Origin: Gemmatimonadota bacterium
GTDB taxonomy: Bacteria; Latescibacterota; UBA2968; UBA8231
NCBI GenBank assembly: GCA_002724215.1
Contig: PBOD01000170.1
Coordinates: 1-43,403, forward strand
Reading direction: 5' to 3'
Length of the DNA: 43,403 nt
Position numbers and translations under genes: made by a program. This document shows, in pieces, positions 8,588 through 16,863 of the stretch. The notes under the pieces were generated by a model that was not told where the DNA came from, made no database searches, and was given only the letters and a program-made list of their open reading frames with translations. Each line of letters opens with the position of its first letter. Position 1 is the first letter of the stretch.

Positions 8588-8611
8588 TGGGCTATTCGGC
8601 GGCGTAGCCCA
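8588..8611 (-). other. intergenic hairpin between RND and UxuA-like genes
   Basis: TGGGCTA (8588-8594) and TAGCCCA (8605-8611) form a 7-base-pair stem with a 10-base loop, 12 bases after the RND stop. There is no T-tract, so it is a weak candidate for an intrinsic terminator; it could be an mRNA-stabilising or processing hairpin. Confidence 0.3.
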
Positions 8612-8623
8612 GCCCAATTTAGC

Positions 8624-11600
8624 TCATTTTGCCCGGTTGCCAAAGGCCGAGGCCATGATCCGCTGGACCGCGTTACGGAAATCGTCGAAGAAGGTATAGA
8701 ACAACGGCACCAGCACGAGGGTGAGGACCATCGAAGCCAATAATCCCCCCATCATGGTCCGGCCCAGAGGTGCGTAGCCGATGCCTGCCATCATCTTGGA
8801 GTTGCCCGCCGCCATCGGGATCAGCCCGAAGGCGGTGGTGAAGGTGGTCATGAGAATGGGCCGGAAGCGGTGGGTGCCCGCCTCGACCAGCGCGTCGTAA
8901 CGCGACTTGCCCTCCGCCCGCAGGCGATTGGCCAGGTCGATCAGCACGATCGCGTTGTTGACCACCACCCCGATCAGGATCACCGAGCCGATCATCGACA
9001 TGATCTCGAACGGCGTGTCGGTCAGATAGAGGAACCAGTACACGCCCAGAAAGGAGAACGGAATCGACACGATCACCGACAGCGGCAGCACGAACGATTC
9101 GAACAACACGCCCATCAACAAGAAGACGAAGATCACCGACATGATGACCGCGAACATCTGCGACTGGTCTTGCTCCTCCAGCCTGACGAAGCGCGCGCCC
9201 TTGTCCCAGCGGTAGCCGCGCGGCATTTCGAAGCCCTGCATCGCGTCGTCCACCCGTGCGAAGAGATCCTGCACCATCTCGGTGGTAGCGAGGGCGCTGA
9301 CGTTGAGCATGGTCTGGCGGTTTTCGCGGCGGATGTTGCCCAGCGTGCGCTGGACGTAGATGTCGGCCAGCGATTCGAGCGGGATCTCGCGGTCCTCGGC
9401 GGTGGCGAAGGTCATGTTGCGTAAATCCTGCATATTGACATCGTCATAACTGGCCAGTTGCACGCGGATATCGACTTCGCGGCCGTCGTCGGTGTGGAAT
9501 TTGCTAGCATTGGTGCCGCGCAGGGCGGTTGAGATGGTGCTGGAGATCAGCCAGGGATCGACTCCGTAGCGCTGGACCTGGTCGCGGTCGAGGCGTACCT
9601 GCAGCTCGGTGCCGCCGCGGTCCATGTCGGTGCTGACCGAGAGTAGGCCGGGGATGGTCTCCAGGCGCCGTTCGACCTCCTCGGCCAGCCGGATCAGGAC
9701 CTGGGTGTCTTCGCCGTAGAGGCCGACGTCGATTTTGGCTTCAGCGGACGTGTTCTCCCAGTTGACTCGCAGGTTGACCCCCGGCGGCAGATAGAGCCGC
9801 TGGCGCAGGTCTTTTTCCACCGCGTCGTAGTCGAGGTAGTCGCGTGTGCGCAACCCGAGCGCGGTCGCCAGGTCGTCCCACGCCACCTGGTACCATTCCA
9901 CGCGCTCGTCTGCGGCGAAAAACAACATCAACTCGCCGCGGTTGCGGCTGAAGTAGGTGCGTATCCACTCGACGTTGTATTCGGCTTTGTGCGCGATCAC
10001 CGTGTCCTCGACGGTGGTCATATAGCGCTCGGCCTGCTCCAGCGATTGACCCGAGGGCATCTCGAAGACCAGGGTCATCTGTCCATCGCCGCGCTCCTGC
10101 ATGTCGGTGCGCTGCATGCCGTTGAGGGGGATCTGGATACTGCCGCCGATCGCCAGCGCGATGAGCAAGGCGTCGAGGCGGTTGCGCAGCACCCAGCCCA
10201 GTGCGCGCACATAGTACTTGCGCGGCCATGCGATCATCGCGGGCTCGCTTTTCGTCTCAACCGTCAACAGCTTGAGCGCTGCCAGCGGGATGAAGATCAG
10301 CGCGATGAGCAGCGAGGCCACCAGCCCCACGATCACCGGCAGTCCGATCCGCATCATCCAGAACGAAAACAGGTCTTCGTCGCTCATCAGGATTAGCGGC
10401 AGGAAGACCACCACGGTCGTCAGCGTCGCCATCGTCACCGCCAGCCCGACCTCGCCGGCTCCTTCGATCGAGGCTTGGCGCGCGGCGACGCCGGCCTGGC
10501 GCTTGCGGTAGATGTTTTCGACGATCACGATCGCATTGTCGACCACCAGCCCCAGGCTCAGCAACAGCCCCATCATCGTCGCCACATTGAGCGACCAGCC
10601 CGTGAAGTAGAGCGCGGCGATCGTCGCCAAGATCGACAGTGGGATCGCCAGCGTGATGATCAGGGTGATGCGCACCGCGCGCAGGAAAAACAGCAGCACC
10701 AATGCCGCGAAGAGCCCACCCCATAAACCGGATTTTTTCAGGTTGTCGGTCGAATTGATGACCTGTTCGCCCTGATCGAAGAATACCTTGAAATCCAGCC
10801 CCTCGAGCTTGGGGTGATCTTGCAACTCCTCCATCGCGCTCTGCACGCCCTGCGAGACGGCGACTACATTAGCTCCAGAGGCTTTGATCACGCCTAAGGC
10901 CAGCGATTCCTTGCGGTCGATGCGGTTGACCGATTCGCGGTCGGGACGGCGGTAGGCGACATCGGCGATATCGTCTATCTGCAGATGGTATTCGGCATCG
11001 ACCACCGCGTCGGCGATCTCGTCGAGCGCCTGGAAGCGCCCCATTGAGCGCACGTAGATCTTTTTGCCGCCCTCGATCACCCAGCCGCCGGGCATGGTGA
11101 GGTTTTGCTCGCGCAAGGCGGTTACCGCTTCGTAGGCATTGACGCCGTGGCCGCGCGCCCTTCCCTGGTCTAGTTCAACCAATACCTGCCGGTTGGTGGA
11201 ACCCCAGACCTGGATATTGCCGACGCCCTTGACGCGGCGCAGTGCCGGGTCGATGTGGTTTTCGATCAGCAGGGCCGGATCGTCGGGCTGCCCCGCGAAT
11301 ACCAGTGCGCCCTGAACGACCGGAATATCGTCTTGGTTCCAGCGCCGAACATCGACCCGCTCTATTTCCTCGGGCAGATCGGGCATCGCCCGGTCGAGGC
11401 GATCCTTGAGTTCGGCAAAGGCCGATTGCAGATCCGTGCCCCGTTGGAATTCGATACGGATGAGACAGCCGCTACCCGAGGCATTGGAACGAAGCGTCTT
11501 GACCCGCGAAACCTGGGCGATGGCCTCTTCGAGGCGGTGTACTACCTTTTCCTCGACCTCGACCGCACCGGCATTGGGATAGGCGGCCCAGACGAAGAGC

Positions 11601-11749
11601 TGGGGGAAGTCGAGGCCTTCGGGAATGAGCATCAGCGGGATGCGCGTATAGGCGATATAGCCTACCACCAGCAGCGAGACCAGCGCCATCGTCACCGTTA
11701 CCGGCCGGTTGACCGAAAAGCGCGGCAGGGGGTATTTGTCTTTCGGCAT
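8624..11749 (-). CDS. RND-family efflux transporter permease (AcrB/HAE1-like)
   Basis: A 1041-residue inner-membrane proton-driven exporter. The N-terminus has one membrane segment (about residues 17-34), then a large periplasmic loop, a block of six membrane segments (about 335-540), a second periplasmic loop and a final block (about 860-1025). The TM4 motif reads VVDNAIVIVENI, where AcrB has VDDA, so the second Asp is Asn. The matching late motif is VVVNNAIVLID, where AcrB has Lys940. Such variants are common in CzcA/HAE1-like families outside the AcrB group. No membrane-fusion protein or outer-membrane channel gene is adjacent. Its own promoter appears at 11797-11824. The substrate is not predictable. 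Confidence 0.9.
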   Translation of the reverse strand: MPKDKYPLPRFSVNRPVTVTMALVSLLVVGYIAYTRIPLMLIPEGLDFPQLFVWAAYPNAGAVEVEEKVVHRLEEAIAQVSRVKTLRSNASGSGCLIRIEFQRGTDLQSAFAELKDRLDRAMPDLPEEIERVDVRRWNQDDIPVVQGALVFAGQPDDPALLIENHIDPALRRVKGVGNIQVWGSTNRQVLVELDQGRARGHGVNAYEAVTALREQNLTMPGGWVIEGGKKIYVRSMGRFQALDEIADAVVDAEYHLQIDDIADVAYRRPDRESVNRIDRKESLALGVIKASGANVVAVSQGVQSAMEELQDHPKLEGLDFKVFFDQGEQVINSTDNLKKSGLWGGLFAALVLLFFLRAVRITLIITLAIPLSILATIAALYFTGWSLNVATMMGLLLSLGLVVDNAIVIVENIYRKRQAGVAARQASIEGAGEVGLAVTMATLTTVVVFLPLILMSDEDLFSFWMMRIGLPVIVGLVASLLIALIFIPLAALKLLTVETKSEPAMIAWPRKYYVRALGWVLRNRLDALLIALAIGGSIQIPLNGMQRTDMQERGDGQMTLVFEMPSGQSLEQAERYMTTVEDTVIAHKAEYNVEWIRTYFSRNRGELMLFFAADERVEWYQVAWDDLATALGLRTRDYLDYDAVEKDLRQRLYLPPGVNLRVNWENTSAEAKIDVGLYGEDTQVLIRLAEEVERRLETIPGLLSVSTDMDRGGTELQVRLDRDQVQRYGVDPWLISSTISTALRGTNASKFHTDDGREVDIRVQLASYDDVNMQDLRNMTFATAEDREIPLESLADIYVQRTLGNIRRENRQTMLNVSALATTEMVQDLFARVDDAMQGFEMPRGYRWDKGARFVRLEEQDQSQMFAVIMSVIFVFLLMGVLFESFVLPLSVIVSIPFSFLGVYWFLYLTDTPFEIMSMIGSVILIGVVVNNAIVLIDLANRLRAEGKSRYDALVEAGTHRFRPILMTTFTTAFGLIPMAAGNSKMMAGIGYAPLGRTMMGGLLASMVLTLVLVPLFYTFFDDFRNAVQRIMASAFGNRAK

Positions 11750-11796
11750 ACGCGTTGCTCTCAGCGGATCGCGTTTATCCGGGGCACGATGTGGGG

Positions 11797-11824
11797 AATA
11801 TACTCTTCTTGAAGCCAGTGTAAA
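11797..11824 (-). promoter_or_regulatory. sigma70-type promoter of the RND gene
   Basis: On the minus strand, TTTACA (11819-11824) and TATATT (11797-11802) are separated by 16 bases; each box matches the consensus at 5 of 6 positions. The predicted transcript start is about 40 bases before the RND start codon, in the 105-base gap after the YHS-TlpA gene. This suggests the exporter is transcribed separately from the upstream operon. Confidence 0.5.
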
Positions 11825-11854
11825 TAGAAGCGAAGAGGCTTTGTTTGCAGTGTC

Positions 11855-12538
11855 TTACGGACCTTCGGCTTCGGCTCTGGGCTCCAACCGTCGCAAGACG
11901 GCTTGTTCCACTTGCTCGTAATCTATCTTTCCCGTCCACTGCGCGACGATCTGGCCTTCCCGGTCGAGGAGAAACATCGCGGGAATCGCCTTGACCTTGA
12001 ACTGGTGCCAGGCGGGCGTCTGTTTCGCATCGACAAAAATCGGATAGGAAATAGCCAATTTCTCAGCCATCGGCCCTATTTTTTTGATCCGATTGTCGTC
12101 CTCGTCTATAGACACGCCCAAAACTTCAAAGCCCCTTGCGGCATAAGCGCTGTGGAGTTTTTGCAACCGGGGCATGGTTTCGCGGCAGGGCTTGCACCAC
12201 GTCGCCCAGAAATCCACGAGTACTATCTTGCCCCGAAAATCGGCCAACGACCGGTCCCCGCCCTCGAGCATTTCGATGAAAAAGGCGGGGGCGGGCCGCG
12301 GAAAGACCGGCGGCAAGTACGCCACGGGATCGGCGTCGAATTCTACTTTGCACTCTTCGGAGCAGAAATAGTAGGCCTTGCCCTGGTGCTGCGAATGGGC
12401 TCTGACTTTCTCCAGCTCCGTCTCGCCGCCCTTCAGTGCGCATACGCTGCAAAGCGCCTTGGCGGGCATTTTCGCGTTGGCTGCCAGTGCTGCTGTGCTC
12501 ATCAGGATAAGTGTGAACAACGAGGTCAAATAGCGCAT
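11855..12538 (-). CDS. secreted YHS domain-TlpA-like thioredoxin fusion
   Basis: A 227-residue exported protein. Residues 1-20 form a signal peptide (MRYLTSLFTLILMSTAALAA). Residues 25-77 are a YHS-type metal-binding domain with C30-x-x-C33 and GKAYYFCSEECKVEF (Cys59, Cys63). Residues 80-220 are a TlpA/ResA-like thioredoxin with WCKPC (Cys115/Cys118) and the cis-Pro segment KAIPAMFL. Such thioredoxins reduce or exchange disulfides in the periplasm, and YHS domains are linked to metal (often copper) binding. The fusion suggests redox or metal handling of an envelope protein. It starts 12 bases after the barrel gene with GGAGGAG upstream, as the last gene of the lyase operon. Confidence 0.85.
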   Translation of the reverse strand: MRYLTSLFTLILMSTAALAANAKMPAKALCSVCALKGGETELEKVRAHSQHQGKAYYFCSEECKVEFDADPVAYLPPVFPRPAPAFFIEMLEGGDRSLADFRGKIVLVDFWATWCKPCRETMPRLQKLHSAYAARGFEVLGVSIDEDDNRIKKIGPMAEKLAISYPIFVDAKQTPAWHQFKVKAIPAMFLLDREGQIVAQWTGKIDYEQVEQAVLRRLEPRAEAEGP

Positions 12539-12550
12539 CGCTCCTCCGCG

Positions 12551-13213
12551 TTAAAATCCGGCAGAAAATGATATGCCCGGGGTGTCGAGCCATACGCACA
12601 TCAAGCTGACGCCGTAGCGCTCGGTAAAGTAATTCAGCATCGCGTGTCCACGGTTGCCATCGTACATCGGCCGCAGCGAAAAGCCCTTGCCCAACTCGAT
12701 GCCAACGCCCAGCGGGAAGTTGAAGCTCCCGTCCCATTCAGAATAATTCAGGCTGCCGTAAAAAGACGTGCGCAATCGGGGCACGTATTTGCTTACGGTC
12801 GCGAAATAAGATTGCTCGCCGGCCGGGGAACCGATGCGATCGGAACTGGTGCCGAAAAAGAGCGCGGGCCGCGCCTCTGTTTCCGTCAGCAGAAACAGCG
12901 TCACCAGCGGTCCGATCTCTGCGGCCCTGGGGTTGACTTCGACCCCGACTTGCAACTGTCGATGCAGGCTGTAATTGGCGGTGAAACGCCATTGCGGGCG
13001 GGCGAGTGACGTGTCCACGTAGCGCCCTGAAAAAGTGAACCTGCTGTGAATGCCGCTCCCCCGGAGCGGTGCGCCTTCGCCCGGTCAGCCCACTCAGGTG
13101 GGCGTCATGGCAAACACGGGGCGTTCGACCTGTGTGGAATCCGCCGGCGCTTCCCGTGCGAAAAGGGGGGCTGCGCCTAGGTAGAGCGGTAAGATCAATA
13201 GTAGAAGTTTCAT
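12551..13213 (-). CDS. small outer-membrane beta-barrel-like protein, interrupted by two in-frame TGA codons
   Basis: The ATG at 13213 lies 3 bases after the heparinase stop and gives a textbook signal peptide (MKLLLLILPLYLGAAPLFA, then REAPADSTQ). The same frame then meets TGA at 13094-13096, GTG GGC, and TGA at 13085-13087, and stays open to 12551. The downstream part shows alternating strands (SRFTFSGRYVDT, WRFTANYSL, LRTSFYGSLNYSEWDG, ISFSAGF) and ends in Phe, as outer-membrane barrels do. Without the TGA codons it would be about 220 residues. An annotator would probably start the body at GTG 13018 (155 residues), losing the signal peptide. Possible explanations are a pseudogene, sequence error or UGA recoding. 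No function is recognised; it sits between the lyase and YHS-TlpA genes. Confidence 0.6.
13053..13096 (-). other. paired in-frame TGA codons with downstream SECIS-like hairpin
   Basis: On the minus strand, TGA GTG GGC TGA (13096 to 13085) is followed by a hairpin CCGCTCC-GGG-GGAGCGG (13069 to 13053), with a perfect 7-base-pair stem and a 3-base G-containing loop. The loop begins 22 bases after the second TGA and 31 after the first, within the spacing known for bacterial selenocysteine insertion elements. If decoded, it would read U-V-G-U, a U-x-x-U motif. GC-rich DNA forms such hairpins by chance, so this is only a candidate. Confidence 0.3.
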
Positions 13214-13216
13214 CTT

Positions 13217-15556
13217 TCACTGCTCCGCTATGCCGTCGTCGTCAACGTCGTAAATCACCCTGTTTATCGACAGCCGAATAAGAGCTGCGGACGCGTGCTC
13301 TCGATAATCAATGCCCTTGCCCTGGTTGACCAGAACCAGATCGTCACCCACGGCGGCGACCTCGGTCTCGCCCGCCAATCGCGCATCGACCACGGGTGCC
13401 TGCAAGTACTCGTGCTCCAAACACAACACCACCCCCAAATTGCGTTGTGCAACCTCGATACCCGTAGGCGTAAACCGCAAGTGATATTGCTGTCGCCACT
13501 GGGCGCTGTCCTTACCGCGCATCGGGGGCGGGTCCCATCCTTTGCTCAGAGAAAAGAAACCCGTTTTGTGGCACATCACGTGTCCGCGCAGCAGGCTCGT
13601 ACCCCGTCTGGCCCAGAACATCCGCTGTTCATCGGTTTCGAATTTGGCCCACGAGTGGATATTCCATTGCAGGGCGGAGGCGATGTCCGGCTTGGCGACG
13701 AATTCATCGACGATAACAAAGTACTGTAGCTGTTTGGCGAAAACCACATGCCGGCGGTAGCGTGCGGCTCGGTCGGTGTAGCTGGCGTCGGCCGTGCCCT
13801 TGAGATAGACCAATCGGTCGTCTTCAAACGCGTTTTCGATGGCGCCGGTCGATTCGGGGGACCGCATTAATTGGGACGCGTCGGATAAGGTCGCACAGTT
13901 GTGCGATTTGGTATGCCAGACCCAGTGCGCGTGGTGGTCGGACCCGTAGCCTGCGTAATAGCCGCTCGGCATCGCCATCACCTGCCCCCCGACGTGCAGG
14001 ATAAAGTCATTATTGTTGGCGTGGGAATGGCTGATCGACCCGAAGGGCGAAGACCTGAAAATAAAGGCGATGTCCCTCCTGGCATCTGCCATGTCGGTGC
14101 GAATGGCGGCCCAGCCGACAGCGGCGAAAGTCCGCAACACCTGCCCGTCGTCGTTAATTGCCCGAGCGTTTTCGGCAGCAGGTTGCGGCGCGGTGAGCAA
14201 TTCAGAGGAAATCCCCGGCATTGCGCGCTCCGCAGGCGTCGTCATATCCTGCGCTTCCTCGCGCAGCGCTGCGGCATATGCGGAAAACTCCGAGGTCCCC
14301 GTCTCCCGTCCGATCAGATCGACCAGGTCCGCGCCCCGGGTCCAGGCGTCGCGCCACCGCTCCGAGTGGTCGCCGAAGCCCATCCACTGGGCATAAGGCG
14401 GTAAGATGTACTGACGCCAGCGGGCGTGATTGCGCCAAAACGGTCGCTGGTAGAGATCGACGCCCGCCCCCCGTTTTAAAACCGAAGCAAACATGGCCAT
14501 AATCTGGACATAAGCATTGGCATAGGACGGCCCCTGGGCCCAGCCCCCATCATCACCGGCCCAACTCGGCCACAGCCCGCACAACACCGGGCGCAGCCAC
14601 GCCAGCCACTCCACGGCTGCGGGGATATGCTCGTGGAAGGTGAGGGCGATATGAGCCAAAAACACGATCTCCCGCCCCGCATGCGAATCAAAGCGCGTAA
14701 TTCCGTATGTCCCGCGATCGTGCATGTGCTCATAGGTGAGTTCGCCGCGGCGTCTGAACTGCTCGACCACCAGCGCTCGTTCGGCGTCGGTAAACTGGTC
14801 CCAGACAAAATCACACGCGTGACACCCATGCCAGATCACCGACATATGGGCTTCGTCGTTATGCCCCAGATAACTCGAGCCTTCGGGGTCCCAGCGGGCG
14901 ATAGACGCCATGCGCTGGCAGGCTGCTCGCGCATAGGCGACATGCCCGGAGGCCAACCAGGCCATCCCCAACGTTTCAGCTCCCTTTACAAATCGGCGCG
15001 ATCCCCACATGGTGGGGTACCACACCTGCCAGAATGCTTCGTAGTCCACCGTCCGGTCCGCCAGAAAGGCGGGTTCTTCGATGGTGTGGGGTTCGGCCAA
15101 TACCGAGTCGGCGACGGCGCGCAGCCGCCGGTCGATCGGCTCATCCGCCGCTGCTCTTTCCGCGCGGAATGCGGCGAGATTTTCGGGGCGCAGCAACAAG
15201 CGCGGATGTCCAGCGGAAAAGCGCCGGAGCCATTCCTCGACCAGGGGGACTTCCAAAACAACCGATGTCGCGCTTATCTCGAATTGGAAGATCTCAGATG
15301 TAGCATCGCCCTGCGACCAGCGCCAGAAATATATCCCTATGTCGAATGACTCTGCGGGCAAAAACACGGAGTCGCTCAAATCCCGGATGTCGAGGCAGAT
15401 GTCGCTGAACACCGAATCGCGGGCGATCTCCAGGCGGCACGTCGGCCCGGATTGAACCGGCTTCCACGCAAATACGGGGGGATTGGTCCCGGGGCGGGTG
15501 CGATCGCGCGGTTGGCGCGGGTCGATATGTGGGTGCGGGTGCCGGTTGCCTTTCAT
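13217..15556 (-). CDS. heparinase II/III-like polysaccharide lyase with DUF4962 N-terminus
   Basis: A 779-residue protein of the heparinase II/III superfamily, whose members cleave uronic-acid glycans (heparin/heparan sulfate, alginate oligomers and related) by beta-elimination. Residues 20-110 resemble the beta-rich N-terminus of DUF4962 (PPVFAWKP, FYFWRWSQGD type). An alpha/alpha toroid follows (about 115-440), with LLRPENLAAFRAER and GDDGGWAQGPSY. The beta-sheet domain (about 470-770) contains FGSISHSHANNNDFILHVGG and WHTKSHNCATLSD, typical of the family. No clear signal peptide is seen, so it may act on imported oligomers. It starts 3 bases after the GH-A gene and ends 3 bases before the barrel gene, so translation is probably coupled. 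Confidence 0.85.
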   Translation of the reverse strand: MKGNRHPHPHIDPRQPRDRTRPGTNPPVFAWKPVQSGPTCRLEIARDSVFSDICLDIRDLSDSVFLPAESFDIGIYFWRWSQGDATSEIFQFEISATSVVLEVPLVEEWLRRFSAGHPRLLLRPENLAAFRAERAAADEPIDRRLRAVADSVLAEPHTIEEPAFLADRTVDYEAFWQVWYPTMWGSRRFVKGAETLGMAWLASGHVAYARAACQRMASIARWDPEGSSYLGHNDEAHMSVIWHGCHACDFVWDQFTDAERALVVEQFRRRGELTYEHMHDRGTYGITRFDSHAGREIVFLAHIALTFHEHIPAAVEWLAWLRPVLCGLWPSWAGDDGGWAQGPSYANAYVQIMAMFASVLKRGAGVDLYQRPFWRNHARWRQYILPPYAQWMGFGDHSERWRDAWTRGADLVDLIGRETGTSEFSAYAAALREEAQDMTTPAERAMPGISSELLTAPQPAAENARAINDDGQVLRTFAAVGWAAIRTDMADARRDIAFIFRSSPFGSISHSHANNNDFILHVGGQVMAMPSGYYAGYGSDHHAHWVWHTKSHNCATLSDASQLMRSPESTGAIENAFEDDRLVYLKGTADASYTDRAARYRRHVVFAKQLQYFVIVDEFVAKPDIASALQWNIHSWAKFETDEQRMFWARRGTSLLRGHVMCHKTGFFSLSKGWDPPPMRGKDSAQWRQQYHLRFTPTGIEVAQRNLGVVLCLEHEYLQAPVVDARLAGETEVAAVGDDLVLVNQGKGIDYREHASAALIRLSINRVIYDVDDDGIAEQ

Positions 15557-15559
15557 GCC

Positions 15560-16819
15560 CTAGTTTGCCGTGTGCTCCAGCATCTCGCCGCTGGCCAGGT
15601 GGATCACCGCTTTCCATTTTTCGCTGTCATTGCCAATATCGACGCCTCCATAGCGCCAGTTGCTCTGAAAGTTTATCGAGAAGGGCTCGTCGTAGGATGT
15701 GTAGAACAGCTCTCCGTCGCGATAGAAGTCCACAAAGCTGATCGTCTCGGGATAGAGGCTGGCCAGGCGGATCCAGCGTTGCCCTCGGTAGGACCAATTC
15801 GGCTCCAGTCCCTGCAGGTAATACTGGTCCTTGAGCGGGAGCGCGGGGACTGTGATGCCGAGTCCCGCTGCCATCCGGTGCGCGAAAAAGGCATCTTCGC
15901 CCCGGGTGATGCCCCAATCAGCGGGCGGCTCCTGCTTGGTCATATTGTTGTAGTAGCCCCAGGATGTTCCGGTTTTGTAGGCTACGCCCAGATTGCCGAG
16001 TGCCTGCGAATCCTCGTTGCAGACGATCGGTTTGTGCAGATTCCAGCTTTGGACCTCGCGGACCATCGCATAGTACTTCTGCCGCGTCTGGCCGTTGCCG
16101 TGAATCAGGATATAATCGCTGGCCTCTGCGATCTCGCGATTGCGATAGCCACCGCCGCCGCTGCAGCCGACCGCGAGCCCGCCCGAGGCGTCTCGCGCCA
16201 GGTCGATCAGCGACGCCATGCCCTCCGGCTCCCGAATAATCGGGTGGTGCGAGAAGTCGCCGATATTCATTTCATTGGCGACCTCGACCAGGACATTGCT
16301 ATAGCCGCCTTCTTTGAGGAAGCGGGAGGCCGTGGTTACGGCATTGCGCACCGCGCGCCCATCTCTGAGTCGCCGGGCCTGGGCACCGTAGAAATAGCTG
16401 ACGATGACGGCCATGCCCTGCGCGTCGGCGCCCTTTAACAGCGCGTCCATGCGCTCTGCGTAGGCCGGGTCGAGTCGGGTGCCGTCCTCGCCGAAGGGGT
16501 TGTTGTCGATGGTGTGATTGGGGGCTGTGAAACAGGGTCCGCCGCCCTGAAAGCCCGTGGTGAAGGCGCGCAGACCGCAGTCGTACCATTCGGGCAGCGC
16601 GTCGATGAGTGCCTGTGTATTGGCGGTCGGATCCCAGTGATCGTGTCCCCAGCGGGCGAAGCGCCCCGGGTCGGCCTTGTCGTCGAATATGCCCTGGATA
16701 AAGCGGGCGTTCATCAGTAGCCCGCGGGTTTCCCGTTTGCCCGCATCGATCTCCGAATAGGTCGGTTTGCCGTCGATGAGAAAGGATTCGTCTTCTATCG
16801 CAATAGCCGTTTTGCCCAT
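15560..16819 (-). CDS. glycoside hydrolase-like TIM barrel (clan GH-A type)
   Basis: A 419-residue protein with a cellulase-like (beta/alpha)8 barrel. The acid/base Glu is likely E183 in VLVEVANEMN, the NE motif after strand 4. The nucleophile is likely E269 in PIVCNEDSQ, after strand 7. The last 80 residues look like a small beta-rich C-terminal domain. I cannot assign a GH family; unclassified GH-A proteins of this kind are common beside heparinase-like lyases. There is no signal peptide. ATG 16819 has AAAGGG upstream; the open frame to 16945 is not needed. It follows the isomerase gene by 44 bases and precedes the lyase by 3. Confidence 0.75.
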   Translation of the reverse strand: MGKTAIAIEDESFLIDGKPTYSEIDAGKRETRGLLMNARFIQGIFDDKADPGRFARWGHDHWDPTANTQALIDALPEWYDCGLRAFTTGFQGGGPCFTAPNHTIDNNPFGEDGTRLDPAYAERMDALLKGADAQGMAVIVSYFYGAQARRLRDGRAVRNAVTTASRFLKEGGYSNVLVEVANEMNIGDFSHHPIIREPEGMASLIDLARDASGGLAVGCSGGGGYRNREIAEASDYILIHGNGQTRQKYYAMVREVQSWNLHKPIVCNEDSQALGNLGVAYKTGTSWGYYNNMTKQEPPADWGITRGEDAFFAHRMAAGLGITVPALPLKDQYYLQGLEPNWSYRGQRWIRLASLYPETISFVDFYRDGELFYTSYDEPFSINFQSNWRYGGVDIGNDSEKWKAVIHLASGEMLEHTAN

Positions 16820-16863
16820 GGAAGCCCTTTCGCTCTGGTTCCCCAATAGTCCTTGCGAGCTGA

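Noticed and set aside
13085-13096. Genome-wide TGA-to-Trp reassignment as the reason for the two TGA codons
   Set aside because: Several well-supported genes (for example those ending at 1471, 5078 and 8624) end with TGA at the expected length, so TGA works as a stop here.
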